Shown piece by piece: positions 1-8,591 of a stretch of DNA of 64,000 nucleotides. Numbering within the stretch: the stretch's first letter is position 1; each line of letters begins with the position of its first letter. Under the pieces are notes generated by a model. That model was not told where the DNA came from and did no database searches. It saw only the letters and a program-made list of their open reading frames with translations. The DNA lies in contig SXJP01000014.1 of NCBI GenBank assembly GCA_005779395.1, forward strand, positions 62,001 to 126,000, read 5' to 3'. The translations under genes and the position numbers were made by a program. The stretch comes from Actinomycetota bacterium (GTDB lineage: Bacteria > Actinomycetota > Acidimicrobiia > IMCC26256 > PALSA-610).

Positions 1-89
1 AGGACAGGAACTATCAACTCGATTTCGTTGGATTCCGTTTCTCGCGCTACCCCAGAGGCAGCGAACGAAACAACGGCAACGTCACGCAT
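1..89 (-). CDS. Thiolase-like (SCP-x/Ltp family) protein, N-terminal fragment
   Basis: Only the first 29 codons are inside the window; the gene runs off the left edge. It starts at ATG 89-87, and the peptide begins MRDVAVVSFAASGVAR, the usual opening beta strand of thiolase-fold lipid-transfer proteins. The start codon overlaps the upstream stop codon by one base (TAATG), so translation is probably coupled to the OB-fold gene. Ltp-type thiolases are commonly encoded beside DUF35 OB-fold proteins and work with them on CoA thioesters. The family call rests on this short peptide and on context. Confidence 0.6.
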   Translation of the reverse strand, partial: MRDVAVVSFAASGVARETESNEIELIVPV

Positions 90-1087
90 TAGAGGTTGTC
101 CTTGTAGTGCTCGTATGGAGCATCCGGCTCTCCTGTCGGCTCGTAGTAGAGGATCGAATTGTGTGATGGCGCAAGCTCATCTGCCCACTTGGCCTTGACT
201 CGCATGCCCATGTGCACATCTTCGACTGCACAACCGCGAATGAGTCCGAACATCATGTTGTCAGCACCGTCGAGGAGAATCTGCGCGGACACGTACGGAA
301 TTTCTGGGGCTAGTTCTGACAAGCCAGGGATATTGACGATGCAGAAAGTTGTCACGCAACCCGTGTCGGCAATCTCGACTTCGATGCTCGTGGGCTCGCC
401 GGTCTTCGGGTCGGTCCCGCGACTCGCCGCATAAACCTCTGTTGAAGAAGGAGCGCGACCACCGATGATTTTGCCTTCACCTAAGCCGTTCAGGTAGCGG
501 CGAGTCGAAGCTCCTGCAGGAACCCTGTAGTCGAGGCGGAATTGGCTATTCATTCCAGTGACATCACCCTCTTCGGTGTCATCTCCTGGAAGGTTCGTGC
601 GCGCAGGCGCGAGCACCGGCTGTTCGCCATCGGCCATGACCGTGAAGCACTCGATGTCTGTGATCTTGCCTACTCGATCTGTTCGCCAACGTGGCGCTAC
701 CCGCGTTCCGGTCGCGATGCCTTCAGGAGTTCCGCAATCGACTGCGTGCAGCATCGTCGTATCTGCACCGTCAAGGCGGATCAGGGCGAACGCGAACGGC
801 ACACTGAGGGGGTGCTTGCCGATACGAGGTTCGTTCACCCAAGACCAGCTGACGACACGGCCAGCGGGACCTACCTCTACGAAATCCTCTGCCTTTGAGC
901 CGATGGCATCTGAGGTAACCGGGTCGTACTCCTGCGGTGGCACAATCTTGCGGCCGTCGACACCTTTGACAGCAAGAATTTTGCCTTCGCGTAGTGCGGT
1001 CATAAACCTGCCTAGGACCGGCCCTACCGACCGCTGGTATCCGCCCGGGTACTCAAGCGAATGCTCGGCAATAAAACTGTTCGCCAT
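89..1087 (-). CDS. Tandem DUF35 OB-fold protein lacking zinc-ribbon cysteines
   Basis: This 332-residue protein carries two DUF35-like units, roughly residues 20-160 and 195-325. DUF35 proteins usually pair a rubredoxin-like zinc ribbon with an OB-fold and partner thiolases or Ltp aldolases on acyl-CoA substrates. In both units the ribbon region is recognisable (GRKIVPPQEYDP in the first, RAPSSTEVYAASRG in the second) but has no CxxC pair, so zinc binding looks lost. AAGGAG lies nine bases before the ATG. It sits between a CoA ligase (15 bases upstream) and a thiolase (one-base overlap), which suggests an acyl-CoA complex. The exact reaction is unknown. Confidence 0.75.
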   Translation of the reverse strand: MANSFIAEHSLEYPGGYQRSVGPVLGRFMTALREGKILAVKGVDGRKIVPPQEYDPVTSDAIGSKAEDFVEVGPAGRVVSWSWVNEPRIGKHPLSVPFAFALIRLDGADTTMLHAVDCGTPEGIATGTRVAPRWRTDRVGKITDIECFTVMADGEQPVLAPARTNLPGDDTEEGDVTGMNSQFRLDYRVPAGASTRRYLNGLGEGKIIGGRAPSSTEVYAASRGTDPKTGEPTSIEVEIADTGCVTTFCIVNIPGLSELAPEIPYVSAQILLDGADNMMFGLIRGCAVEDVHMGMRVKAKWADELAPSHNSILYYEPTGEPDAPYEHYKDNL

Positions 1088-1102
1088 AGCGACTTGCTCC
1101 TT

Positions 1103-2650
1103 TTAGATTGCGCGGCTTCGGCCTTGCCAGTACGGGTCACGCAACGTGCGTTTCAGCAACTTGCCTGTTGGCTCGCGCGGTAGCTCATCCATGAACTCGA
1201 CCGTCCGCGGCCACTTGAATTTTGCCAACCGGCCGTGCACGTGTGCCATTACCGAATCCCGCAACGCATCGTCTGGCGCTACGCCGGGTGCAGGCTCGAC
1301 TATGGCAATGATGCTCTCGCCTAGATCGTCATCTGGGATACCGAAGACTGCTACGTCTCCGACCTGAGCATGCTCGAGTATCGCTGCTTCAATCTCCGCT
1401 GGATAGATGTTCACGCCGCCAGCGATAATCATGTCGCTCTTGCGGTCGCACAGGAACAGGTATCCATCTTCGTTTAGATATCCAATATCGCCGACAGTGA
1501 AGTATCCGTCGGTGTCCTGCGACTTGCGGGTCTTCTCGGAGTCGCCCTTGTACTCGAATCCTCCGGAGCCCATCCGCATCCAGACTGTGCCGGGCTCGCC
1601 CGTCGCCAGAATGTTGCCGTCGTCGTCTGCGATTTTTAGTTCACTAGTCGGCCATGCACGTCCAACGGTGCCGGGGTATAGAACCCATTCCTCTGGCGGT
1701 GCAATTGTCCCGCCACCTTCTGTTGCGGCGTAGTACTCCCAGATCACCGGACCCCACCAGTCGAGCATCTTGCGCTTGGTATCGACCGGACAAGGAGCGG
1801 CCGCGTGGATCGCCCACTTCATAGCTGAGACGTCGTATTTGCTGCGCACGTCTGCTGGCAGTTGCAACATGCGATGGAACTGCGTCGGGACCATGTGCGT
1901 GTGCGAGCATCCATATTGCTCGATGAGAGCGAGCGCCTTTTCGGGATCCCACTTGTCCATGCACACCACGGCATGCTCCATGTGAACTGAGTTCCCAGCA
2001 AACGTCGTGACCGCGGTGTGGTAGTTCGGCGATGTGCAAAGGTGAACGTTGCTACCAGCCTTCGGAATACCAAATAGACCGAACAGAAATGTAAAAAGTT
2101 CGGCAGTTGTGTCTGGGTCCAGCGGAGACAGTGGTCGTTTCACGCCTTTCGGGAACCCGGTCGTGCCACTCGTGTAGTGCATCGCAGCACCAGAAAGCCG
2201 ATCTTCTGGCATGCTCGTTGAAGCATCGGAAACGAAGTCCGCGTACTTGACGAAGCCATCTATTGCTCCATGTGCGATACGCGCGGACTGGTTGATCTCG
2301 CTCTCTGCAACGGCTGAGGTCATCGTCGCCGCATACCTCTCGTGCGTGATCACGGCTTTGGCATCAGAGTCGTTCAGGATGTAAGCGATCTCTGGTGGAG
2401 CGAGCCTGTAGTTGATCGGCACGTAGTACCAACCTGCCTGTTGGGCCGCTAGCAATGCGACGAATGGCAAGTGGCCATTCGGTAACACCGCAGCGAACGT
2501 ATCGCCTGGACCTAATCCGAGGCCTCGCAGCGCGTGAACTAGCTGATTGGCCCTGCCGAGCAGTTCGCCAGCCGAGACCTCGGTACCGTCGGGATCCACG
2601 ATGGCTAGAGCATCGGGGTTCGCTTGCGCATGTTGCCAGAATCCACCCAT
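1103..2650 (-). CDS. Acyl-CoA synthetase (AMP-forming), FadD4-like
   Basis: This 515-residue ANL-superfamily enzyme would activate a carboxylic acid to its CoA thioester through an acyl-adenylate. The P-loop-like motif YTSGTTGFPKGVKRPL, the ATEGGG motif, the GDIGYLNEDGY hinge region and the C-terminal PTGKLLKRTL lysine loop are all present. Features such as KRPL after the P-loop and HAAAPCPV resemble mycobacterial FadD4, recalled rather than searched. It heads a three-gene minus-strand operon with the double OB-fold protein and a thiolase. The start ATG is seven bases after a TAATCT -10 element, so the mRNA may be leaderless. A KstR-type box overlaps this promoter, so a steroid or fatty-acyl substrate is likely. 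Confidence 0.85.
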   Translation of the reverse strand: MGGFWQHAQANPDALAIVDPDGTEVSAGELLGRANQLVHALRGLGLGPGDTFAAVLPNGHLPFVALLAAQQAGWYYVPINYRLAPPEIAYILNDSDAKAVITHERYAATMTSAVAESEINQSARIAHGAIDGFVKYADFVSDASTSMPEDRLSGAAMHYTSGTTGFPKGVKRPLSPLDPDTTAELFTFLFGLFGIPKAGSNVHLCTSPNYHTAVTTFAGNSVHMEHAVVCMDKWDPEKALALIEQYGCSHTHMVPTQFHRMLQLPADVRSKYDVSAMKWAIHAAAPCPVDTKRKMLDWWGPVIWEYYAATEGGGTIAPPEEWVLYPGTVGRAWPTSELKIADDDGNILATGEPGTVWMRMGSGGFEYKGDSEKTRKSQDTDGYFTVGDIGYLNEDGYLFLCDRKSDMIIAGGVNIYPAEIEAAILEHAQVGDVAVFGIPDDDLGESIIAIVEPAPGVAPDDALRDSVMAHVHGRLAKFKWPRTVEFMDELPREPTGKLLKRTLRDPYWQGRSRAI

Positions 2651-2657
2651 GAAGCCG

Positions 2658-2688
2658 AGATTAGAACACGTTCTATATTTGATGCCAA
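2658..2688 (-). promoter_or_regulatory. Candidate leaderless promoter of the FadD4-like operon
   Basis: Read on the minus strand, TTGGCA (2688-2683) is followed after 19 bases by TAATCT (2663-2658), and the ATG begins seven bases later. That puts the probable transcription start at the start codon. The spacer is longer than the ideal 17 bases. The KstR-type palindrome fills the space just upstream of the -10 element. Confidence 0.45.
2662..2675. promoter_or_regulatory. KstR-type operator
   Basis: TAGAACACGTTCTA is a perfect inverted repeat (TAGAAC-N2-GTTCTA) and fits the known mycobacterial KstR consensus TnnAACnnGTTnnA at every fixed position. It lies between the divergent FadD4-like operon and the echA19-like operon and touches the -10 element of the former. 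The echA19-like operon itself ends in a KstR-like repressor gene. In mycobacteria KstR represses cholesterol genes until a steroid-CoA is bound. Confidence 0.75.
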
Positions 2689-2778
2689 GCGGCGTTGCCT
2701 TAGAAACCTCGTTCCTGCAGAAGGCGCCCGAACAGCTAGTTCTAGATTCCCCGATCCGACCTCGACCAGGAGTTGCTT

Positions 2779-3591
2779 GTGGCGATACTCAAAGACTTCA
2801 CGACGGACCATTGCACTGTCGAACAAGACGGGGCCATCGTGACCATCACGATGAATCGCCCCCAAAAGAAGAATGCGCTTTCCTCTGAGATGCTCGCCGG
2901 CATGGTCATGGCATATGAGTACATCGACGCGACGCCAGAAGTGCGTTGCGCGATCCTGACTGGCGCAGGAGGCAACTTCTGCTCCGGAATGGACTTGGTT
3001 TCGATGGGCCAAGAGCCAACTGATCCGCGGGTCAAAGAAGTCATGGGACGCGGCAACAACCCGCACTGGAAAGCGCTGCTGCGCGACTACCGGTTGAGCA
3101 AGCCGCTAATCGCAGCAGTTGAGGGCTATGCCGTCGCAGGCGGAACTGAGATTTTGCAGGGCACGGACATTCGGATCGCTGGCGAGACCGCGATATTCGG
3201 GGTATGGGAAGCCAAACGCGGACTGTTCCCGCTCGGCGGTTCTGCGTGTCGACTCCCACGTCAGATTCCGTACGCGCTCGCAATGGACATTCTCCTCACG
3301 TGTCGACCAATAACAGCACTTGAGTCTCAACAGATGGGTCTCATCTCGCGTGTCGCTCCAGCAGGGAATGCACTCGGGGTTGCACGGATGGTCGCAGAAC
3401 AAGTAGCGGCATGCGCGCCACTTTCAACGATGGCAATCTTGCGCGCCTGGAGAGAAACAGAACACATGGCCGACGCAGAGGCAATGCAACACCAAGACCC
3501 GATTGGCTGGCAAGTTTTCGCTAGCGAGGACGCCCAGGAAGGTCCTGCCGCGTTCGCCCAAAAACGCGCACCTGAATTCAAGGGCAAGTAG
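2779..3591 (+). CDS. echA19: Enoyl-CoA hydratase, EchA19-like
   Basis: This crotonase-fold enzyme of 270 residues hydrates an enoyl-CoA. The oxyanion-hole segments GGNFCSGMDL and VEGYAVAGGTEI are present, followed by LQGTDIRIAGE and the C-terminal KRAPEF. The whole length, including the GTEILQGTDIR stretch, matches my recollection of mycobacterial EchA19 (Rv3516), a steroid enoyl-CoA hydratase of the KstR regulon. GTG at 2779 is chosen because AGGAG lies six bases before it; an in-frame TTG at 2773 would leave no gap. The gene follows a divergent promoter with a KstR-type box and opens a run that continues to the KstR-like gene. Confidence 0.75.
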   Translation: MAILKDFTTDHCTVEQDGAIVTITMNRPQKKNALSSEMLAGMVMAYEYIDATPEVRCAILTGAGGNFCSGMDLVSMGQEPTDPRVKEVMGRGNNPHWKALLRDYRLSKPLIAAVEGYAVAGGTEILQGTDIRIAGETAIFGVWEAKRGLFPLGGSACRLPRQIPYALAMDILLTCRPITALESQQMGLISRVAPAGNALGVARMVAEQVAACAPLSTMAILRAWRETEHMADAEAMQHQDPIGWQVFASEDAQEGPAAFAQKRAPEFKGK

Positions 3592-3606
3592 GAGGCACCT
3601 AAGTCC

Positions 3607-4266
3607 ATGTCAGAAGCCGCACCCGGATATGACGACAACCCGGTGTTCGCGACGCCCGAGCGAGCCGAACTCGCCCAAGCGATACGCGAATTGATCGAAT
3701 CGGCGATGACTTCGCCTGACGCGACAGAAAAGGAACTCATAAATGCCGCGAACGCGATTCGGCGCACAACTGCGGCGCTAGTGCATGTCACGGCAGGTGT
3801 CGAGGCCGTCGGCTACAAGCCACGATCGCATGATGACTACCTCCCGCGGTCTCCGGTCGTTGGCGAATCCTCGCCGCTGTCACCACGACTCGACTGGGAA
3901 ATCGTCGATGGCAAGTGTGTAGCAACGGGAACATTCACTGCCGCCTATGAGGGCCCGCCTGGCTACGTACACGGTGGCATGATCGCTCTCGCCTTCGACG
4001 AAGTCTTAGGGATCGTCAACATCGCAAACGGGTCACCGGGCATGACTGGGTCTCTAAGTATCCGTTATCGCATGCCGACTCCGCTCTACCGTGAAGTGCG
4101 ACTAGTCGCTTGGGTCGATCGCAAAGAAGGCAGGAGAATCCAATCACGAGCGGAACTACGGGTCGACGGCCAGGTGTGCGCAGAAGCAAGTGGTCTGTTC
4201 ATCCAGCCGCGCCCGGAGCTAGCGGAGAAGTACTTCGGCCGGACGAGCTCCCAAGAGAACGACTAG
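3607..4266 (+). CDS. PaaI-type hotdog-fold thioesterase
   Basis: This 219-residue protein has the PaaI/4HBT hotdog core in its C-terminal half, with the typical GPPGYVHGGMIALAFDE helix containing the HGG motif near residues 120-130. Such enzymes hydrolyse acyl-CoA thioesters. The N-terminal 70 residues are helical and not obviously part of the domain. GGAGG lies upstream of the ATG, 15 bases after the echA19-like stop, so the two are probably cotranscribed. A role in releasing CoA from stalled steroid or acyl intermediates is inference. Confidence 0.75.
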   Translation: MSEAAPGYDDNPVFATPERAELAQAIRELIESAMTSPDATEKELINAANAIRRTTAALVHVTAGVEAVGYKPRSHDDYLPRSPVVGESSPLSPRLDWEIVDGKCVATGTFTAAYEGPPGYVHGGMIALAFDEVLGIVNIANGSPGMTGSLSIRYRMPTPLYREVRLVAWVDRKEGRRIQSRAELRVDGQVCAEASGLFIQPRPELAEKYFGRTSSQEND

Positions 4267-4331
4267 AACCTGCCCCCGGCGAGGCATCGCCCCTGCCTGT
4301 CGAAGCCGCAAAGTCATGGAATTCGCGTACC

Positions 4332-4910
4332 GTGAGCGCAGAAGATCTTCGCCCGGCGACGCTCTACCGGAAGGGTCCTCGTCGTGGCGTAGTCGCGTTG
4401 GTGGCCGCCGCGATACTCGGAGCGGCTTTGCTCCTCTACTGGCAAGTGACCGCCGACAGCATCGACTGTCCAACAGCATCGGCTTCGAGCACTTCGTCGT
4501 GCCCGACACCGCCAACCCGAGCTGATCCAACCCGCACAACCTTCATTCCGCCTAGCCGCGAGCTAAATCCAGGTTCCGAAACGCTCTTGGCAGAAGTGCA
4601 TGCGGTTGCCATAGGCCTTCAGACCGTTGCGCACGACTGGTCACACGTAGACCCGATACACATCGGAATCCTCTTACCGCACATTGGGATTCTCGACCAT
4701 GGTCGGTCAGGGGATCTGCCCGACGAAGTGTCGATGCGTGTCGACCCACTAACTGGAGTGGTGCTTGGCGTGACGGTAGAAGACGACCTGGCGTGTACAT
4801 GGTTACGAGACGACGGATCAGGACCCGAGGTCGCTCTCAGCGATGAGTCGACGGACTGTTCAGCCGATGCAGCGCCGAAGAACGGTTGGGTTCGCATAAC
4901 CAATAATTAG
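4332..4910 (+). CDS. Membrane-anchored protein of unknown function
   Basis: No family is recognised. From GTG 4332 the product is about 192 residues: a short basic cytoplasmic end, one hydrophobic segment (VVALVAAAILGAALLLYW, about residues 16-34), a Ser/Thr/Pro-rich linker, and an outer domain containing three cysteines. This suggests a type II anchored or secreted protein. No Shine-Dalgarno sequence is seen and the frame is open further upstream into the thioesterase gene, so the start is uncertain. It lies between the thioesterase and the PLP enzyme in the same direction. Confidence 0.55.
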   Translation: MSAEDLRPATLYRKGPRRGVVALVAAAILGAALLLYWQVTADSIDCPTASASSTSSCPTPPTRADPTRTTFIPPSRELNPGSETLLAEVHAVAIGLQTVAHDWSHVDPIHIGILLPHIGILDHGRSGDLPDEVSMRVDPLTGVVLGVTVEDDLACTWLRDDGSGPEVALSDESTDCSADAAPKNGWVRITNN

Positions 4911-4955
4911 GCCGCGGTATGTGCCACGGCAATCCAACGTGAGAGGCTCTCGGAT

Positions 4956-6206
4956 ATGGCTCTTAGGGAACACGGTTTGAGCAAAGACGAGATTGTCGCA
5001 GCGCTCTCTGCGAAGCGCACGAATGATGCCCGCTGGCAAGACGGTCGCACGTTTGGCATGGTCTACGACGGTGGCGAATCGGTACACGAGGTTGCCGAGG
5101 CCGCTGCTGTCATGTATCTCCACGAAAACGCGCTCAACCCAAAGGCATTCCCGAGCCTCGGAGAAATCCAACGCGAAGTTTGCGAAGCGACGGCATCTTT
5201 GCTCCACTCTGATACCGCCGCTGGATTTATGACAAGTGGCGGAACTGAATCGATTTTGTGTGCGGTGAAAGCGGCACGCGAGCGAGGGAAGGCCGAGCGG
5301 GGCATCGCTGAGCCGGAGATGGTGCTCGCAGACTCTGCCCACGCTGCATTTCACAAGGCAGCTCACTATTTTGGCGTGAAGGTACGTAAGGTCCCTGTAG
5401 CTGCGGACTACCGAGCGGATTCGAGCGCAATGGAAGCAGAGGTCAATGACAACACTGTCCTAGTTGTCGGGTCGGCTCCGCAGTACCCCCAAGGCGTGAT
5501 CGATCCAATCCCTGAGTTAGCTGAGATCGCGATGTCTGTCGGAGCAAGCTTTCATACAGACGCATGTATGGGTGGTTTCGTGTTGCCTTTCATGGAAATG
5601 AACGGCCACGATGTGCCGCCGTGGGATTTTCGAGTCGATGGTGTCACGTCAATCTCCGCTGACATTCACAAACTTGGTTATGCCCCGAAGGGCGCTTCCG
5701 TGATACTCCATGCGAACAAGCAACTCCGCGGATATCAGACATTTGTATTCGATGATTGGCTCGGCGGCTTTTATGCATCGCCAAATATTCAGGGAACTCG
5801 CGCTGGCATGCCAATGGCTGCTGCGTGGGCTGTTATGAACCATCTCGGGATCGATGGTTACAAGCGCCTCACGAAACTCACGATCGACGCTCGCGATCGA
5901 ATCGAAGCTGGCGTCAGAGCGACTCCAGGACTAACCGTGCTCGGCAAACCAGATGCACAACTGCTCGCGATCACCGCTGACCCTGGGCATGAAACAACGA
6001 TCGACATCTTTGCACTCGGCGACGCACTTCTTGCTCGCGGATGGTTTCACGATCGCCAAGCGCCGCCTGACACGTTGCACGCCACTATTTCTGCGGGTAA
6101 TGCTCCCGTCGTCGACGAATACCTGAGCGATCTACGTGAATGCGTTTCTGAGGTCGCGGCTGTGCGAGTGAGCGACCGTTCAACGAACTACGCGACTCTT
6201 GAGTGA
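4956..6206 (+). CDS. PLP-dependent lyase/decarboxylase, sphingosine-1-phosphate lyase-like
   Basis: This 416-residue fold-type I PLP enzyme belongs to the group II decarboxylase family and most resembles the sphingosine-phosphate lyase branch. The phosphate-binding TSGGTES motif is near residues 93-99, HTDACMGGF near 200-208 supplies the PLP-ring aspartate, and SADIHKLGYAPKG contains the Schiff-base lysine, about K239. Family members cleave phosphorylated sphingoid bases or decarboxylate amino acids; the substrate here is unknown. The location between a thioesterase and a KstR-like gene suggests a lipid link, which is inference. Confidence 0.75.
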   Translation: MALREHGLSKDEIVAALSAKRTNDARWQDGRTFGMVYDGGESVHEVAEAAAVMYLHENALNPKAFPSLGEIQREVCEATASLLHSDTAAGFMTSGGTESILCAVKAARERGKAERGIAEPEMVLADSAHAAFHKAAHYFGVKVRKVPVAADYRADSSAMEAEVNDNTVLVVGSAPQYPQGVIDPIPELAEIAMSVGASFHTDACMGGFVLPFMEMNGHDVPPWDFRVDGVTSISADIHKLGYAPKGASVILHANKQLRGYQTFVFDDWLGGFYASPNIQGTRAGMPMAAAWAVMNHLGIDGYKRLTKLTIDARDRIEAGVRATPGLTVLGKPDAQLLAITADPGHETTIDIFALGDALLARGWFHDRQAPPDTLHATISAGNAPVVDEYLSDLRECVSEVAAVRVSDRSTNYATLE

Positions 6207-6254
6207 TGTGAGCCAAGATGCGCCAAGCTGCGGTGGTGCCGTAGCCTGCCCGCC

Positions 6255-6854
6255 GTGACGACGACGACCCCACGCAGAACAGGCAAGCGGGCAGCGGAGA
6301 CTGCCGAGCGCAAGGCACGCCTCATCGTCGCGGCGTTCGAGTTAGCTGCCGAAGGTGGCTACGAAGCTGTAATGATGCGCGATGTAGCAGCGCGTGCCGA
6401 TGTCGCGATTGGCACTTTGTACCGCCACTACACATCCAAGGACCAACTTTTGCTAGCAGCCCTCGCACAGGAGGCAGCGATGCTGCGTAAAACTTTGGAA
6501 CGGCGCACGCTTACTGGTGCAACACCGGCAGAACGGGTAGCCGAAGTCTTGCGAATGGCGTCAGTGCCACTCGAAGGCAATCCGAAGGTCACAGCAGCGA
6601 TGCTCAACGCATTGTTCACAAATGATCCCGAAGGCATCATCGAGCGCATCGTTGTTCGCGACCACCTCATCTCGATGATCGCCTTCGCTCTCGAAGGCAG
6701 CGACGTTGCAGACATCGAAGGTGTGATCGATGTACTCGGTCACACGTGGTTTGCCACACTCGCGTTTTGGGCCAGCGGACTGAGCGACGGCAAGCCAATG
6801 GCGGATCGTCTCGAACGAGCAGCGCACCTGATTCTCGATACTGCGCCTAGCTAA
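6255..6854 (+). CDS. kstR: TetR-family repressor, KstR-like
   Basis: This 199-residue regulator has an N-terminal helix-turn-helix, GGYEAVMMRDVAARADVAIG then TLYRHYTSK, very close to what I recall of mycobacterial KstR. The C-terminal ligand domain also follows KstR in GATPAERV, the NPKVTAAM region and the LGHTWFATLAFWAS helix. KstR represses cholesterol catabolic genes and releases DNA on binding a 3-oxo-steroid-CoA. A perfect KstR-type box lies 3.6 kb upstream, at the head of this run. There is no Shine-Dalgarno sequence; TAGCCT ends seven bases before the GTG, so leaderless initiation is possible. No operator is visible before this gene, so autoregulation, if any, would act through the upstream box. 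Confidence 0.7.
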   Translation: MTTTTPRRTGKRAAETAERKARLIVAAFELAAEGGYEAVMMRDVAARADVAIGTLYRHYTSKDQLLLAALAQEAAMLRKTLERRTLTGATPAERVAEVLRMASVPLEGNPKVTAAMLNALFTNDPEGIIERIVVRDHLISMIAFALEGSDVADIEGVIDVLGHTWFATLAFWASGLSDGKPMADRLERAAHLILDTAPS

Positions 6855-6872
6855 GAGTCCCTAACTCGCTAG
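6847..6872. terminator. Possible bidirectional terminator between convergent genes
   Basis: An imperfect stem-loop spans both stop codons: CTAGC (6847-6851) pairs with GCTAG (6868-6872), and GAGT (6855-6858) pairs with ACTC (6864-6867), with a three-base bulge and a five-base loop. There is no U-run. The position between two convergent genes is the main support. Confidence 0.3.
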
Positions 6873-7664
6873 TCGCTCCTTGACTTCTGCAAGCCAGCTC
6901 ACGTTCGCGACATTTGAGCTATCAGCCGGCGCAAGTATCAGCCATTGCGCTCCAGCGTCGATAAACGGACGTAACTTCTCTGAGATAGTTCGCGGCGATC
7001 CAACGAGGCGTGACGATGTAGTCCCGAGACGCTTGGCCTTACTCTCGGCCGATGCATCTGTCGCGTCGACTACGACGATTCCGCTCCAGGAAACCATCGC
7101 CTTCGGATTAGCTCGCACCACGCGCTCTGCACGCGCGGCGAATGTTGCGAGGTTACTTCCCCAGGAGTTCCAGCCGTCGGTCCTTGCAGCAAGATCGAGA
7201 AGATATTCATGCCTGCCCGCGACCCATGTTTCTATGCCGGACTCGAGCACCAACTCGACCGCAGACCTCGTCGCTGCAAGCCTCTCCTCTATGTCTGCGA
7301 ATCCGACTCCGAACTCTTCGTTCTCTGCGCGACTTTGAGCATCGCCCGCACCGATAATCGCGAGGACTCGGTCTCCGACAATGCGTTGCAATGTCGCGCA
7401 CGAGTGTGCAAGTACAGCCGCGGGTCGCAATGTCGCGCGCGCAGCAAATGGACCGAGTCGTATGCCAGACGTTTCGACAGCGAGGGAACCGAGCGTCGCC
7501 CAGCAATCGAGTGCGCATCGCCTGCTGCCATCGCTCGCGGTCCGAAAAAGATGTTCGAAAACAAATGCTCCGTCGATTCCTGTCTCATCTGCAGCACGAG
7601 CAATCGCAAATACGGCAGCCGCATCGTCAACAAACGACGGAAGCGTGATGCCGACTTTCACCAT
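6861..7664 (-). CDS. LLM-class F420-dependent oxidoreductase
   Basis: This 267-residue protein has the luciferase-like TIM-barrel pattern: the N-terminal VKVGITLPSF strand, GAFVFEHLF, IRLGPFAARATLRPAAVLA, and the C-terminal LVGSPRTISEKL and GAQWLILA segments. Family members usually use cofactor F420 in actinobacteria to reduce or oxidise small organic substrates. It is somewhat shorter than many family members. It is nine bases downstream of the ROK kinase in the same direction, so it is probably the last gene of that operon. The substrate cannot be told from sequence. Confidence 0.75.
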   Translation of the reverse strand: MVKVGITLPSFVDDAAAVFAIARAADETGIDGAFVFEHLFRTASDGSRRCALDCWATLGSLAVETSGIRLGPFAARATLRPAAVLAHSCATLQRIVGDRVLAIIGAGDAQSRAENEEFGVGFADIEERLAATRSAVELVLESGIETWVAGRHEYLLDLAARTDGWNSWGSNLATFAARAERVVRANPKAMVSWSGIVVVDATDASAESKAKRLGTTSSRLVGSPRTISEKLRPFIDAGAQWLILAPADSSNVANVSWLAEVKERLAS

Positions 7665-7673
7665 GGCCGTGCG

Positions 7674-8588
7674 CTACACAACGCTTCTTGCAGCAAACGC
7701 AGCCGCGCCAATGGCTCCAGCGCGCTCACCTAAAACCGCTGGCAACACTTTGACACCTGAGTCCCGCCCGCTGACGCCGAGGCGCTTGACGAACGCGGCG
7801 GTCAATGGCTCGAAAAGCAACGCTCCGAGTTCCACCACCCCACCGCCGATAATGATTCGCTCCGGATCGAAAATTGTCGCAAGTCCAGCAAGTCCGATCG
7901 CTACGTTGTCGGCGAATTCCGCCAGAACTCGGAGCGCTCCAGCATCGCCGTCCCGAGCTGCGAGCCCGATGGCATGTCCATCCACATGGCCGACCACTCC
8001 GAGGCGCCCTTCTGCTTGAGCGACTTTGCCCATCCGGCCCAAGGCTGAACCAGAAGCAATTGCTTCCCAGTGACCGGACTCGCCACATACGCATAACGGC
8101 CCGTCACGTTCGACGGTCCAGTGTCCTATCTCTCCCGCAAACCCGTTCGCGCCTCGGACGATGTCGCCATCGACTATGAGAGCGCCTCCGATACCAGTGC
8201 CGAGTGTGACCACAAGGGCGTGTCGACAGCCAGTAGCTGCGCCGTCCGCGAGTTCGGCATAACCGGCGAGATTCGCGTCGTTGTCTACCACCGTCGGCAG
8301 CTGCGTGCGCTCTTGCATGGTGTAACGAATCTCTAGCTCGACTATGCCGTCAAGATTCGGGCTGTATCGCACGCTGCCAGAATTCGTGACCATGCCGGCA
8401 ATACCGACCCCAAGGCCGATGGCGCGCCCAACCGAAAGTTTCGTAGCGACGTCTGCCATCGCAGAGATGAGGGCTTCTGGTTCGTATGCAGTAGCGACTC
8501 TCAGTTCTTCGATAATCGTGCCGTCTAGTGCACGGCTCACACCAAGAATCTTGGTACCACCTACGTCGATACCAACGGTGAACTCCAC
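7674..8588 (-). CDS. ROK-family sugar kinase (glucokinase-like)
   Basis: This 304-residue ROK kinase phosphorylates a hexose, probably glucose. The ATP motif GIDVGGTKI is at residues 6-14, the catalytic aspartate is in VVDNDANLAGY near residue 104, and LGTGIGG follows near 129. The ROK zinc motif CxCGxxGCxE is here C166-V-C168-G-E-S-G-H173-W-E175, with histidine in place of the third cysteine. Histidine can still ligate zinc, so activity may be kept. The gene starts at GTG four bases after the small upstream gene. The neighbourhood (ArsA-like ATPase, SRPBCC protein, PimB-like transferase within 6 kb) resembles conserved actinobacterial gene groupings. Confidence 0.85.
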   Translation of the reverse strand: MEFTVGIDVGGTKILGVSRALDGTIIEELRVATAYEPEALISAMADVATKLSVGRAIGLGVGIAGMVTNSGSVRYSPNLDGIVELEIRYTMQERTQLPTVVDNDANLAGYAELADGAATGCRHALVVTLGTGIGGALIVDGDIVRGANGFAGEIGHWTVERDGPLCVCGESGHWEAIASGSALGRMGKVAQAEGRLGVVGHVDGHAIGLAARDGDAGALRVLAEFADNVAIGLAGLATIFDPERIIIGGGVVELGALLFEPLTAAFVKRLGVSGRDSGVKVLPAVLGERAGAIGAAAFAARSVV

Positions 8589-8591
8589 GGG

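Noticed and set aside
558..1106. Long plus-strand frame opposite the tandem OB-fold gene
   Set aside because: It is the mirror of a protein with clear family features and has no recognisable motif.
7381..8019. 212-codon plus-strand frame opposite the LLM and ROK genes
   Set aside because: It is Ala/Ser/Arg/Pro-rich, crosses two well-supported genes and has no family features.
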